DNA of 64,000 bases from Bin5 sp965221345 (GTDB lineage Bacteria > Chloroflexota > Anaerolineae > Caldilineales > Caldilineaceae). A program made the position numbers and the translations under genes. Of the stretch, positions 33,349-42,523 are shown in pieces (position 1 is the first letter of the stretch; each line of letters begins with the position of its first letter). Under the pieces are notes generated by a model. The model did not search any database. It was not told the origin of the DNA and saw only the letters and a program-made list of their open reading frames with translations. The DNA lies in NCBI GenBank assembly GCA_965221345.1, contig CBDCSD010000002.1, positions 2,294,001 through 2,358,000 on the forward strand, in the 5' to 3' direction.

Positions 33349-34335
33349 TCAGCTGTGGCTGAACTGAACGTATTCCAGCACTGCCGGGTTGCAAATATCT
33401 TTCGGCTGCCGGTCGCTGAAGAAGTCGAGCACCGCGGCCACGGCCATGTGCTCGATGCGACCTCGGCCTTCGATTGTTGTCGTTGACGAGTGCGGGGTCG
33501 CCACGATCTTGGGATGGGTGCGCAGTCGCGAGGAGACTGGGGGCGGCTCCGGGTCAAACACGTCCAACCCCGCCCCGCGGATCTGTCCGTTGTCCAGCGC
33601 TTCCAACAGAGCGTCCGGATCCACCAACGGCCCGCGAGCCAGATTGAGCAGGACGGCCTCCGTTTTCATCTGCGCGAAGCGGTCGGCGTTCATCAGATGG
33701 TACGTTTCCGGCGTGGACGGCGCGTGCAGGCTGAGAAAGTCGGCGCTGCCTATTACCGTGTCCAAATCGGCGAGTTCTACGCCGAGTTCCGTGGCTCGCT
33801 CGGCCGAGATGTAGGGGTCGAAGGCCAGCACCCGCATATCGAATCCCCGCCCGCAAATGTGGGCTACTCGGCCGCCGATGCGACCCAGCCCCACCAGCCC
33901 GAGCGTCTTCCCCATCAGTTCTGTGCCCATCGGCAGCCCTCTGGGCGCGAAGTCCCCGGCGGCCAATTGCTCCATGCCCGGTTTGACCTGCTTGGCCACT
34001 GCCAGCATCAGCGCGACCGTGTGTTCGGCGGTCGACTCGGTGGGACCGTCCGGCGTGTTACAGAAGACGACGCGATGGCGCGTGGCGGCATCCAGGTCTA
34101 CGTTGTCGATGCCGATACCGGTGCGCACCAGGATGCGCAGATTGGGCAACCGGTCAAAGACGTCGTCGTTGTAGCGGATTGCGGACGCGGCCAGAATCGC
34201 CTGGGCCGGCTTGGCGCTGCCGACAGGGTCAGCCGGGTCGGCGATCAGGCGTGTGACCGTTTGGGGAAACTTGGAAAGAGCGTCCGAAAGCTGGGGCGCT
34301 TCGCTCCAGATGTGCGTAAGTTCAGAAGTTTTCAT
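33349..34335 (-). CDS. D-2-hydroxyacid dehydrogenase (phosphoglycerate dehydrogenase-like)
   Basis: NAD-dependent dehydrogenase of 328 residues. The cofactor motif is LGLVGLGRIGGRVAH; the catalytic Arg is in LNLARGPLVD, the Glu is in DVFDPEPPP, and the catalytic His is in TPHSSTTT. VRTGIGIDNVDLDAATRH and NTPDGPTESTAEHTV are family hallmarks in the substrate domain. There is no ACT domain, so it is the short type that acts on hydroxypyruvate, glyoxylate or other 2-keto acids. It converges on the FG-GAP gene with 57 bases between stops. Confidence 0.9.
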   Translation of the reverse strand: MKTSELTHIWSEAPQLSDALSKFPQTVTRLIADPADPVGSAKPAQAILAASAIRYNDDVFDRLPNLRILVRTGIGIDNVDLDAATRHRVVFCNTPDGPTESTAEHTVALMLAVAKQVKPGMEQLAAGDFAPRGLPMGTELMGKTLGLVGLGRIGGRVAHICGRGFDMRVLAFDPYISAERATELGVELADLDTVIGSADFLSLHAPSTPETYHLMNADRFAQMKTEAVLLNLARGPLVDPDALLEALDNGQIRGAGLDVFDPEPPPVSSRLRTHPKIVATPHSSTTTIEGRGRIEHMAVAAVLDFFSDRQPKDICNPAVLEYVQFSHS

Positions 34336-34615
34336 GGGATCTGCTCCGGCTCTTCCATTAGTTCCAGTAGGGAGGCAGAACAGTCCAGATCGATGCCAGG
34401 CTGAATGCCCCTGCCTTTCACAGTTGTCAGAGACACCCTTTGGTGTCCTCTTTTACATAGGCGCCGGACCAGCATCTCGTGCGGCGCGTCATCCGCGTCA
34501 GCAGTGAAACTACTGCTCGAAATAGCGGCACATACATCTATGCTTTCCTGCGACTCATGGTTCACTGTGGACACTACTCTCCTGCCTCAAAAAATAGCAT
34601 GTCCGCTCAAGTATA

Positions 34616-35206
34616 TCAAAACGACAGGCATTCCTCAGAAAATAAGTTGTAGCGCATCACCAGCCTCTTCTGGCCTGCCGGTGTCACATCCACAAAGCCG
34701 GCGCGGCGAAATGTTTCCGGCGAGCCCATGTAGGTGTACGAGGGGGCGTTCGGCGCGACCGGATAGCCTTCGACGATGGGGGCGTTGTGGGCGCGAGCGT
34801 AGTCGACCGCAGCTCTCAATAGCGAGCCTGTAAGCCCCTTTCGGCGAAAATGGCGATCAACAAAGAGACATGCCACCGACCAGACCGGGGAGTCTTCGAT
34901 GCGCGGCAGCGCGCGTTAGCGTTCCAAAGCCGCGCAGGTCTCCCGCGGCGCGATCGAACACCACGCGACCGGTTGCTCCTCATGATAGGCGAGGATCCCG
35001 ACAGGCGTACCCGCGCGCACTAGTTCTTCAAGCGCGTCCACCCGATCCTGTTTGGATGAACGGCGGAAGGCGGAGCTGGTCATACGCCACCTCATGCAGG
35101 AGCAATACCGGAACTTGCCGTGGCACTGCGAAAACTCTGTCAGGTCAGGAAGCCGCTCCGCCGTCTCCGGGCGGAACTGGACATCTATGGGGTTCTGACC
35201 TTCCAT
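34616..35206 (-). pseudogene. GNAT N-acetyltransferase gene interrupted by one in-frame TAA
   Basis: The N-terminal part (start 35206, MEGQNPIDVQFRPET, then GTPVGILAYHEEQPVAWCSIAPRE) ends at TAA at 34916-34918. The same frame reopens at once with RALPRIEDSPVWSVACLFV and the acetyl-CoA loop RRKGLTGSLLRAAVDYA, then EGYPV and a FRRAGF ending. Across the stop the protein is the continuous fold of a known GNAT subgroup, whose members have a Ser at the stop position (ERSR). A single TCA-to-TAA change therefore explains the break. No frameshift is needed. It could also be a base error or readthrough. Confidence 0.82.
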
Positions 35207-35666
35207 CGGGCGCTTTCTTTCGGTATGCAGGAGTAGACTGTTGCTGAATCCAGGGCAATCGCGAACCTTAAGTTTTCGGCCACTTTCACCTACCTGATGG
35301 AGGAATTGGGCAAGATTCAGACGCCATCCAGGTGAAATCGGGGCCGTCAATGCTCGTTTCCTGCTGGAATTAGCGGACAATCCGATACTATCACGAAGTT
35401 CGCGATAGCCCTGGCTGAATCGGCGTTGCCTTCAAATTCGTTGTGGTTGAGAATATGATAGCTCTGCTGAATCTTGCCCACAAGCTCTGTAGGCAAGGCG
35501 ATACCTGTCGGCTCCCAAAATAGGTAGTGAAGGCCAACCTGAGTGAAAGTGGGCTAGGGCAGCGGCAGCACTAGATGCGACAACCCTCTTTCCAATTTCG
35601 CCGAATCGCAATAGAGATGCGCCGAGCGACAAACCAGACGGCACTTCCGAAACAGGAATAGACACA
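35207..35666. other. Intergenic stretch without a recognisable gene
   Basis: No frame here gives a familiar protein. One small imperfect hairpin, CTATCACG with CGCGATAG at 35388-35408, is the only structure seen. Confidence 0.5.
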
Positions 35667-37193
35667 ATGCGCATAGCCATCGCCGGTATCAGCCATGAAG
35701 CCCTCAATACATCCCCGTTACCCACAACAATGGAACATTTCCAGGTCTGGCGCGGCCAGGACCTCTTGCAGGGGGAAAACCAGTTCTCACCCTACGCGGC
35801 GGGGGCGTCGACCGGGGCTTTTGCCAGACCGAAATACGCCACGCTTGCCGACATGATGCAGGATCTGGGAGCGGAACCGGTCCCCATTTTGCACGCGAAT
35901 GGCCTGGCCCCGTCGGGTATGGTGGAACAGGACACCTACCTGCAGTTGAGAGCCGAGATCATCGACGGCATCCAGCAGGCGGGCCAGCTGGACGGCATCT
36001 GCCTGATCCTGCATGGCGCGCTCCTGGTCGAGAACATCTGGAGCGGCGAGACCGATCTGGTGCGCTCGATCAGGGCAGTGGTCGGCAACGATGTCCTTAT
36101 CTCAGCCAGGTTTGACCTTCATGGCAACCTCACCGAGGAGTTTGCCAACAAGACCGACATCTGGACAGTTTACCGCACCGCTCCCCACCGTGACGCTCCC
36201 CAAACGCTGGAAAGGGCGATGACACTGCTCGCGCACTGTATTCGCGGCGGTCATCGCCCGCGGCCTGTCTTTGTCCGCGTCCCGCTGCTCTTGCCCGGTG
36301 AGAAGGCCACCACCGATGTTGAGCCGATGAAGTCGCTGCTGGCGCTGGTTGCCGAAATCGGGCAGCAGCCGGGCATCCTTACCGCTGAGATACTGGTCGG
36401 TTTTGGTTGGGCGGACGCGGCCTATTCTTCCAGCAGCATCGTGGTTATCGCCGAGGACGAGCCACACCTGCCCCATGCACGGCGGCAGGCGAAACGGCTG
36501 GCACAGGCAATGTGGGACCAGCGCCATGACTTCACCTTCGATCAGGAGGTCGCCTCGTCCGCCGATGAAGCCATCGAGCTTGCACTGGCGGCCGAGGAAA
36601 GCTGCGTCTTCATCGCAGATTCCGGAGACAACCCCACCGCGGGTACACCCGGAGATGTGCCCCATTTCCTGTCACGCCTGTTGGCCAAGAATGTTCCCGA
36701 CGCGATTGTGGCCGGCATTCCCGACAGCGCGGCCGCGCGCATCTGTTTCGAAGCGGGGGTTGGCGCTACAGTTACGCTCAGCCTGGGCGGAAAGTTGGAC
36801 ACGGAGTATGGCGCTCCTGAAGAGGTCACGGGCATTGTGGAACATCTTTACCAGGCCGGGCCTGACGCCAACGAGGCCGCCATCGCCACCGTCCGCGTCG
36901 GCGGCGTGCGTGTACTGGTTGCCGACAGACGCATGTATTTCTCAACCTTGAGCAACTTCCGCAAGGCCGGAATCGAGCCGCTAGAGCATAAAATCGTTGT
37001 TGTGAAGCTGGGCTATCTAATGCCGGAGCTGCGCGACGCCGCGCCGCGCGAGATCCTGGCACTGACCCCGGGTTACTCCGACTTGGATTTCACACGCCTA
37101 CCCTATAGATACGTAACCCGACCGATCTTTCCCTTGGACGAAGAGTTTGCCTGGTCCCCAGTGATAACAAATGTCGCTGGATATGGCGGTTGA
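35667..37193 (+). CDS. M81-family metallopeptidase (MlrC-like)
   Basis: A 508-residue protein of the MlrC/DUF1485 family, named after the microcystin-degradation protein MlrC. It starts RIAIAGISHEALNTSPLPTT, then has ICLILHGALLVEN, FDLHGNLTEEF, YRTAPHRDAPQT and FIADSGDNPTAGTPGD, all of which are conserved blocks with candidate zinc ligands (Asp and His residues). The C-terminal MlrC domain includes VGATVTLSLGGK and KIVVVKLGYLMPEL. Family length is about 490-510. Most relatives are not linked to microcystin; they occur near oligopeptide importers and are thought to hydrolyse small amides or peptides. An AGGA site precedes the ATG. Confidence 0.88.
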   Translation: MRIAIAGISHEALNTSPLPTTMEHFQVWRGQDLLQGENQFSPYAAGASTGAFARPKYATLADMMQDLGAEPVPILHANGLAPSGMVEQDTYLQLRAEIIDGIQQAGQLDGICLILHGALLVENIWSGETDLVRSIRAVVGNDVLISARFDLHGNLTEEFANKTDIWTVYRTAPHRDAPQTLERAMTLLAHCIRGGHRPRPVFVRVPLLLPGEKATTDVEPMKSLLALVAEIGQQPGILTAEILVGFGWADAAYSSSSIVVIAEDEPHLPHARRQAKRLAQAMWDQRHDFTFDQEVASSADEAIELALAAEESCVFIADSGDNPTAGTPGDVPHFLSRLLAKNVPDAIVAGIPDSAAARICFEAGVGATVTLSLGGKLDTEYGAPEEVTGIVEHLYQAGPDANEAAIATVRVGGVRVLVADRRMYFSTLSNFRKAGIEPLEHKIVVVKLGYLMPELRDAAPREILALTPGYSDLDFTRLPYRYVTRPIFPLDEEFAWSPVITNVAGYGG

Positions 37194-37293
37194 CAGCGTC
37201 AAGTAATGACCGGGTGGGACAGCAGCGCGCATACGAGCATCTTAAAGACCGACCGCATAGAGGTCGGTTCGCTGAATTCGAGGAGGACGAATT

Positions 37294-38550
37294 ATGGCCG
37301 GTCCTGGAATGGAACTGGTTGGTGAAGAGGAGATAGAGGAAGTTCTGCAGGTGTTGCGTGCCGGCTATCTCTATCGCTATGGGATAACGACCGCAGATGG
37401 AGACGATCCGCGCTTCCAGGGAAAGGTCTACCAGTTGGAGCAGGAAATCGCCGCCATGTCGCAAGTGCGCTATGCGGTGGCGGTCAACTCCGGCACATCG
37501 GCTCTGTTGGCGGCGATGGTGGCGCTGGGCATCGGCCCCGGCGACGAGGTAATCGTCCCCGGCTTTACCTTTGTGGCCAGCATCTCTGCCATCGTCTATA
37601 CCGGCGCCGTGCCGGTCCTGGCAGAGATCGATCGCACGTTCAATCTGGACCCGGAGGACGTGAAGGCGAAGATCAGCCCCCGTACCAAAGCGATCATGGC
37701 CGTCCACATGATGGGCAATCCGGCCCGTCTGTATGAACTCAAGAAGGTCGCAGAGGAAAACAACCTGTACCTGATCGAGGACTGCTGCCAGGCTTTCGGC
37801 GCCGCCTACCGGGGGCGCCCCATCGGTTCTATCGGCCATGTGGGCGCGTTCAGTTTCAACATTTACAAGACGATCACGTCGGGAGATGGAGGCATGGTGA
37901 TCACCGACGATGAGGAGCTGTACAGGCGGGCGTTTGCCTTTCACGACCAAGGCCATTCTCCCTTGCGGACCGGAGTCGAGATCGGCGAGCGCCCATTTCT
38001 CGGCCTGGATTTTCGCTATACGGAGCTACAGGCGGCAGTGCTGCTGGCCCAACTGCGCAAATTACCGGGTCTGATAGATCTACTGCAGACCAAGAAGCGC
38101 CACTTCAAGGCGGCCCTCGCCGATCTGCCGGGCCTTGAGTTTCGCGAGGTACTCGATGCGGAAGAAGAGGTCGCCACAGTTCTTACGGTGATCCTGCCGA
38201 CTGCGGACATAGCGCGCAAGGTTGCCGAGGACCTGGACAGTAAGGTGGTGGCCGAGGCGGGCTGGCATGTCTACAACAACATGGAACACCTGCTGGAACA
38301 GCGCATGCCCACGCCGCTGTCCTGCTCGTTCAGTTGCCCCCACTACGCCGAACAGGGCGGTTCCATGCGTTACCGGAAAGGGATGTTGCCGCGCACGGAC
38401 GACCTGCTGACCCGCTCGATCAATATCAGTATCGGTGTGTCCGACGCCGGCCTTGGCTCAGCCTTTGGCGTTACCATCAACGATGATTTGGATGTCGTCG
38501 CGGAGCGGGCGGCCACCTTTCGCCGCGTCGCGGATCGTTATCTCGGCTGA
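37294..38550 (+). CDS. DegT/DnrJ/EryC1/StrS-family PLP aminotransferase
   Basis: A 418-residue PLP enzyme of the sugar-aminotransferase family. It has AVAVNSGTSALLAAMVALGIGPGDEVIVPGFTF-type fold-I blocks (cofactor-binding GTSAL), IEDCCQAFGAAYRG (Asp contacting the pyridine N) and the Schiff-base Lys in FNIYKTITSGDGGM. Family members aminate keto sugars or inosose. The start has GAGGAGGACGAATT upstream. Its last 50 codons (from DDLLTRSINISIG to ERAATFRRVADRYLG) are duplicated at 42372-42523, on the far side of a restriction-modification island. Confidence 0.92.
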   Translation: MAGPGMELVGEEEIEEVLQVLRAGYLYRYGITTADGDDPRFQGKVYQLEQEIAAMSQVRYAVAVNSGTSALLAAMVALGIGPGDEVIVPGFTFVASISAIVYTGAVPVLAEIDRTFNLDPEDVKAKISPRTKAIMAVHMMGNPARLYELKKVAEENNLYLIEDCCQAFGAAYRGRPIGSIGHVGAFSFNIYKTITSGDGGMVITDDEELYRRAFAFHDQGHSPLRTGVEIGERPFLGLDFRYTELQAAVLLAQLRKLPGLIDLLQTKKRHFKAALADLPGLEFREVLDAEEEVATVLTVILPTADIARKVAEDLDSKVVAEAGWHVYNNMEHLLEQRMPTPLSCSFSCPHYAEQGGSMRYRKGMLPRTDDLLTRSINISIGVSDAGLGSAFGVTINDDLDVVAERAATFRRVADRYLG

Positions 38551-38561
38551 GCGACACCATC
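38399..38561 (+). repeat. Left copy of a 163-bp duplication bracketing the R-M island
   Basis: This is the 3' end of the intact aminotransferase gene plus 11 bases. It aligns without gaps to 42372-42534 with 12 mismatches by my count (about 93% identity). Seven of the mismatches lie in the last 40 bases or so, and most of the rest are in third codon positions. Confidence 0.92.
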
Positions 38562-39015
38562 CTCTAGAGAGTACAGTGTTTGAAAATTGACCTGCCGACT
38601 GGGGGCTTCTCAAGATCCGCCGTGAGGCATTCGCCTCGCTTTCCCTATTCGCTGGGATAGGGTAGAATATATGTGCTCCTTCCCGCGCAGAATTCAGGAA
38701 GAATTCTCCTCGGTGAAGTCTCTTGGCCGCGACAGGAGGAAACGGCCAAAACCGTAACTGTACACTGAAAGAGCGCCTCTTCTACTAGATTATGTCTACC
38801 TTCTGGCAGAGAGGTGAATGACAGTGGATAATTTGGATGTTTTTTCAAATCGTTTACAGGAAACTTCAGCCCTCAGGATGCCTAGTCGGGGCCGCCCGTG
38901 GACAACCTTGAAAACGCTCGAATCTAGGGAATCATGATAGGGGGAGGCTCGCCGCATAGTGTGTCCTGCCTTCATTATTCAGAATTCTGAGACGGTTCTG
39001 TGTGCAATGTGCAAA

Positions 39016-39044
39016 TTGACAGCCTCGCGGGCATTGGATACTAT
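39016..39044 (+). promoter_or_regulatory. Promoter of the methyltransferase gene
   Basis: TTGACA, 17 bases, TACTAT, giving a start near 39051 and a leader of about 24 bases that holds the AGGAA ribosome site. A strong constitutive promoter fits the need to methylate the genome before the nuclease appears. Confidence 0.68.
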
Positions 39045-39074
39045 GAGTAGCGAAGTGAAACTGTCAGGAAGTAT

Positions 39075-40856
39075 GTGTCTAACTGGGAGCCAGTCGACAT
39101 CATGGCGATAGTGAAGGGCCGTTCTAGAATTCCTCGTTATGCAGATGTTGTAGATAAGAAAGCTCATGGAGCGACGTACACTCCCAAGATCCTGGCTGAT
39201 TTCGTAGCCAGGAAAATCACAGATGCATTCACTGAATTCCCTGTAAACCGCCCTCTCCGAATTCTGGATCCGGCAGTCGGCGATGGACAGCTTCTTATCA
39301 GTCTACTGGAGCTATTTTCTCAAGGTACGAAACCAAGTATAGAAGTTTACGGGTTTGAGACTGATAAGGAAGCCTTCCACCTCGCCCAGAGCCGGTTGAC
39401 AGAGAAATTCCCTGCTGTGTCGGTTTACCTTAAACGGGCTGACTTTTTAGAGTTCGTTTCAGAAAACTTTGGAACTGACGGTCAAGGGCTGCTTTTTGCT
39501 CCTGAAGGTAGCGAATCCTTTGACTTGATTATTGCCAATCCCCCTTACGTAAGAACACAAATCATGGGGTCTCATCAGGCACAGCACATCAGTCAGAGAT
39601 TTGGACTTTCCGGACGCGTCGACCTTTACCATGCATTCATTCTTGCTATGATCCGGGTCCTAAAGCCAGAGGGCTTCGCGGGAATCATAGTTTCAAACCG
39701 TTTCATGTCCACTCGTTCAGGTGCGCCCGTTCGTCGTGCGTTAGTGGAACGATGTAGAGTTCGCCATATTTGGGACTTCGGTGACTCCAAACTATTCGAC
39801 GCAGCGATTCTCCCGGCCGTCCTGCTGATCGAGAGCCGAAACGGTATTGCTTGTGACCAACCAAACTTTACCTCAATATATGAAGTCCCCCATTCGTCAA
39901 AGGCAAATCCTGCCAGCGCGGCATCACCAGTCGAGGCACTGTCGTTTGCGGGCCAAGTTAGAGTCGAAGACGGTCGACATTTCATTGTGCAGCACGGAAA
40001 ACTCAGCACGGGAGGAAAGTCGCAAAATACTTGGCGAATTGCTACAGAAGCATCGGAGTCTTGGCTCGCCACTGTCAACTCCCACACTTGGAAGCGCTTT
40101 GGCGACGTCGGGAAGATTCGCGTCGGTGTAAAAACCTGCGCAGACAAGGTTTTCATCCGTTCCGACTGGCATCTCTTGTGCAAAGGTGAGCAGCCTGAAT
40201 TGCTAAGGCCATTACAAACCCATCACATCGCACGTCGTTTCAAGGCACTTGAACCCAACACTACTCGCCGGATCCTGTATCCACACGAAGTTGTCCAAGG
40301 GAATGTTCAAGCAGTAGACCTTTCATTGTATCCTGTCAGCAAGGAATATCTTGACAGCCATCGCGAATTGCTCGAAAGTCGCAACTATCTCAGGAATGCA
40401 GGTCGTGCTTGGTATGAAATCTGGGTACCACAGGATCCTTCAGCGTGGCAAGAGACCAAGCTGGTTTTTCGCGACATCGCTAAGGAGCCGACATTTTGGA
40501 TTGATCCAACTGGATCAATTGTGAATGGTGATTGTTATTGGATGGTCAGCAAAAATCCGGCGCAAACTGATTTGCTATGGCTTGCGGCGGCAGTAGCCAA
40601 TTCGAGCTTCATCGAAAAGTACTATGACACTTGCTTCAACAATAAACTGTATGCGGGGAGGAGGCGCTTCATAACCCAATATGTCGAGCAGTTTCCTCTA
40701 CCCAATCCTGAAAGCGCTATTGGCAAGACAATTGTCTCGGCTGCGAAGGATGTCTATGCGTCTATCCCTTCTCCGAGCACAAGTGAATTAATGGAGGAAT
40801 TGGAGCGAAATGTTTGGAAAGCCTTTGGTTTAGACATCGAAAAGGTCAACGGGTAA
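39075..40856 (+). CDS. Adenine-specific DNA methyltransferase (Eco57I-like, type II R-M)
   Basis: A 593-residue N6-adenine methyltransferase of gamma type. Order: motif X region HGATYTPKILADF (residues 31-43), SAM-binding motif I DPAVGDG (65-71), catalytic motif IV NPPY (155-158), and a large C-terminal target-recognition domain with the usual closing block (SFIEKYYDTCFNNKLYAGRR, then FPLPNP). It protects host DNA from the nuclease encoded on the other strand. The start is GTG at 39075 with AGGAA five bases upstream. An ATG at 39102 is the alternative. The 3' end overlaps the convergent nuclease gene by 27 bases. Base composition is AT-richer than the flanking genes. Confidence 0.9.
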   Translation: MSNWEPVDIMAIVKGRSRIPRYADVVDKKAHGATYTPKILADFVARKITDAFTEFPVNRPLRILDPAVGDGQLLISLLELFSQGTKPSIEVYGFETDKEAFHLAQSRLTEKFPAVSVYLKRADFLEFVSENFGTDGQGLLFAPEGSESFDLIIANPPYVRTQIMGSHQAQHISQRFGLSGRVDLYHAFILAMIRVLKPEGFAGIIVSNRFMSTRSGAPVRRALVERCRVRHIWDFGDSKLFDAAILPAVLLIESRNGIACDQPNFTSIYEVPHSSKANPASAASPVEALSFAGQVRVEDGRHFIVQHGKLSTGGKSQNTWRIATEASESWLATVNSHTWKRFGDVGKIRVGVKTCADKVFIRSDWHLLCKGEQPELLRPLQTHHIARRFKALEPNTTRRILYPHEVVQGNVQAVDLSLYPVSKEYLDSHRELLESRNYLRNAGRAWYEIWVPQDPSAWQETKLVFRDIAKEPTFWIDPTGSIVNGDCYWMVSKNPAQTDLLWLAAAVANSSFIEKYYDTCFNNKLYAGRRRFITQYVEQFPLPNPESAIGKTIVSAAKDVYASIPSPSTSELMEELERNVWKAFGLDIEKVNG

Positions 40857-41882
40857 TTTGATCTGTAGTTTCTTGTTGAGAACTTTCCCTTGGAACTTCG
40901 GGAAGCGCTCAAAGAATCGTTCCCCCGTGGTCACAAGAAGGTGGGTCAAGGCTACTCTTCCGTCGTCAATCTTTGCACAAAAAAGAACATACCTCGTGTC
41001 ACAGTAGCGTATCTGTTGTCCAGCGATCTGTGGAAGATCAATCGTTTCCATACTGTTCGGAAGGATCAATCCCAAATCTATGGAAGGGGATGTTTGGAGT
41101 TTTACTTCCAGGAGCTGGTGCCGGACATCGGGAAACCTCCCATCGTCTTGGTAAGCGCTATAGCCAAGCTGCTGGCACACTCGCCGGTGCAACTCCGCGC
41201 CTCGGTTCCGTTCTTGATCATAGCCCCTATCTGCAAAATCTGTGCCAACGAGTCCTCGCAAGCGCTCGAATATCTCGCGAATTGGTAGCAGTTGACCCGC
41301 CACAGGCTGGCTCAATGGATTTGCAATGGGACTTGGATCGAAATCGGCATCCACGATTGTTCTAAGCAACTCTGTATCTTCTTGGGTCACAAGCTCCGCA
41401 ATGAGTTCTCCCGGCACCAACCGCGCTTGATACTTCTGAGTGAGTGTTCCAGTTGTATCAAGCTCCGCCAGTGTTGCTCCCGTAACGACTTTGACTCTTG
41501 AAATCAAATCGACTCTGTTTACTCGTATAATGACATAGCGCCGATTCGGCGCTAGTTCTTCATTCCAAATCTGAAGATTATCGGACTTTTGAACATATGT
41601 GTCAAAATTCTGGCCTGGGAAACGGGGATTCGTCTTCCTGAATGAAGGCGGGACTGGATAGCCAATGGTCTGACAAATGAGCTGCTTAACAACCTTGGAG
41701 CGCGTTCGTAGCCGCAGGCCGGAAAGTTGAATCCCTACCAATCCTTCGTTGAGCAGAGCCTCAAGATCGGAAGTGGGAATCCATAAATTTTGGGTACCCA
41801 TTTCGATGGAATCATAAATGGACAGCCCACTTTCGCGGATTGCATCAGCGTATCCCTTTTTCTTTTCATCCTTCGCAGTCAT
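40830..41882 (-). CDS. Type II restriction endonuclease, PD-(D/E)XK fold (predicted)
   Basis: A 350-residue protein I recognise only by fold motif and context. Near the C-terminus it has a helix Glu in NRGAELHRRVCQQLGY (Glu230), then FPDVRHQLLEVKLQ, giving Asp252 and Glu259-x-Lys261, the catalytic PD-(D/E)XK set. The N-terminal 200 residues should recognise DNA. It is convergent to the methyltransferase and overlaps it by 27 bases. Its start overlaps the controller gene by 17 bases, and its AAGGAGGAG ribosome site lies inside that gene. The target sequence cannot be read from the protein by eye. Confidence 0.82.
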   Translation of the reverse strand: MTAKDEKKKGYADAIRESGLSIYDSIEMGTQNLWIPTSDLEALLNEGLVGIQLSGLRLRTRSKVVKQLICQTIGYPVPPSFRKTNPRFPGQNFDTYVQKSDNLQIWNEELAPNRRYVIIRVNRVDLISRVKVVTGATLAELDTTGTLTQKYQARLVPGELIAELVTQEDTELLRTIVDADFDPSPIANPLSQPVAGQLLPIREIFERLRGLVGTDFADRGYDQERNRGAELHRRVCQQLGYSAYQDDGRFPDVRHQLLEVKLQTSPSIDLGLILPNSMETIDLPQIAGQQIRYCDTRYVLFCAKIDDGRVALTHLLVTTGERFFERFPKFQGKVLNKKLQIKLPVDLFDV

Positions 41883-42141
41883 CTCCTACTCCTCCTTCAG
41901 TCAGCAACTGTGGCACAAGGATCTCCATCGCGCCAGCGATAGCCTCCAGAGTGCCCAAGGTGACATTTCTTTCTCCCCTTTCTACAGAGCCGATATATGT
42001 GCGGTGCAACTGGCAGAGTTCGGCGAACGCTTCTTGGGAGACGCCTCGGGCCTTCCTGAATGTACGCATATTGTCCGCCAAAGTCTGTGTTATCTTGCAG
42101 CTTGGTTTTCGCAGCCTGGTATCGCTTGCTTTTCTTTGCAT
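41866..42141 (-). CDS. XRE-family controller (C) protein of the R-M system
   Basis: A 91-residue helix-turn-helix protein. The HTH_3 domain spans residues 20-80: LADNMRTFRKARGVSQEAFAE, then LHRTYIGSVERGERNVTLGTLEAIA, the classic lambda-repressor-type arrangement with recognition helix at HRTYIGSVE. Proteins of this size beside restriction genes are controllers that delay nuclease expression and repress themselves at higher levels. It is cotranscribed with the nuclease (17-base overlap, translational coupling). A GGAG ribosome site is 11 bases upstream. A symmetric site abuts its -35 box. Confidence 0.9.
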   Translation of the reverse strand: MQRKASDTRLRKPSCKITQTLADNMRTFRKARGVSQEAFAELCQLHRTYIGSVERGERNVTLGTLEAIAGAMEILVPQLLTEGGVGDDCEG

Positions 42142-42178
42142 AGATTTCGCTTCTCCACTGTTATTGCAATCGGCCTTT

Positions 42179-42218
42179 TCTATAACTTATCAATCTGCAC
42201 ACTTTAAGTCTACAGACT
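42179..42218 (-). promoter_or_regulatory. Promoter and candidate C-box of the controller-nuclease operon
   Basis: On the minus strand: palindrome AGTCTGTAGACT (42207-42218), then TTAAAG as -35 (overlapping it by one base), 17 bases, TATAGA as -10. AGTCTGT and ACTTAAAGT resemble the GACT/AGTC half-sites of known controller boxes. This is the expected place for autoregulation. Confidence 0.58.
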
Positions 42219-42262
42219 AAGCGTAGCATTGGTCGGTCAACCATTCTTTCACCAGTGCGACA

Positions 42263-42523
42263 ATGTCAACCCCCAAGTGGCGATTAATTCAAGAAAGGAA
42301 CATGAGGTATGCTCTAACTTTTTTAAACGTGCGGACCGAAATCTTCGTTTCTCCCTTCTGGTTCTGGAATAACGACCTGCTGACCCGCTCGATCAATATC
42401 AGCATCGGCGTGTCCGACGCCGGCCTTGGCTCGGCCTTTGGCGTTACCATCAACGATGATTTGGATGTCGTCGCGGAGCGGGCAGCCACCTTTCGCCGCG
42501 TCGCCGCCCGCTATCTCAACTGA
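42263..42523 (+). pseudogene. Remnant: 3' end of a DegT-like aminotransferase fused to unrelated codons
   Basis: An 86-codon open frame. The first 36 codons (MSTPKWRLIQERN, FVSPFWFWN) resemble nothing known and have no ribosome site. The last 50 (DLLTRSINISIG to ARYLN) copy the C-terminus of the aminotransferase at 37294-38550. It lacks the PLP domain and cannot be an enzyme. It is best read as the displaced or regenerated gene end at the right border of the island. Confidence 0.85.

Larger units (their letters stand above)
38562..42371. mobile_element. Restriction-modification island between duplicated gene ends
   Basis: About 3.8 kb with visibly lower GC than the flanks. It holds a methyltransferase (+), a nuclease and controller (-), and their promoters. 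It is bracketed by the direct 163-bp duplication of the aminotransferase 3' end. No integrase or transposase is present. The bases 38562-39015 hold no recognisable gene. Confidence 0.72.

Noticed and set aside
37090..37956. A 288-codon open frame antisense to the aminotransferase gene
   Set aside because: It overlaps the PLP-domain coding region entirely and shows no protein-like motif.
39075..42141. A BREX, DISARM or other multi-gene defence system
   Set aside because: Only a methyltransferase, one nuclease and a controller are present. No BrxC/PglZ, helicase or DrmA/B-type gene is nearby, so a plain type II R-M system explains the genes.
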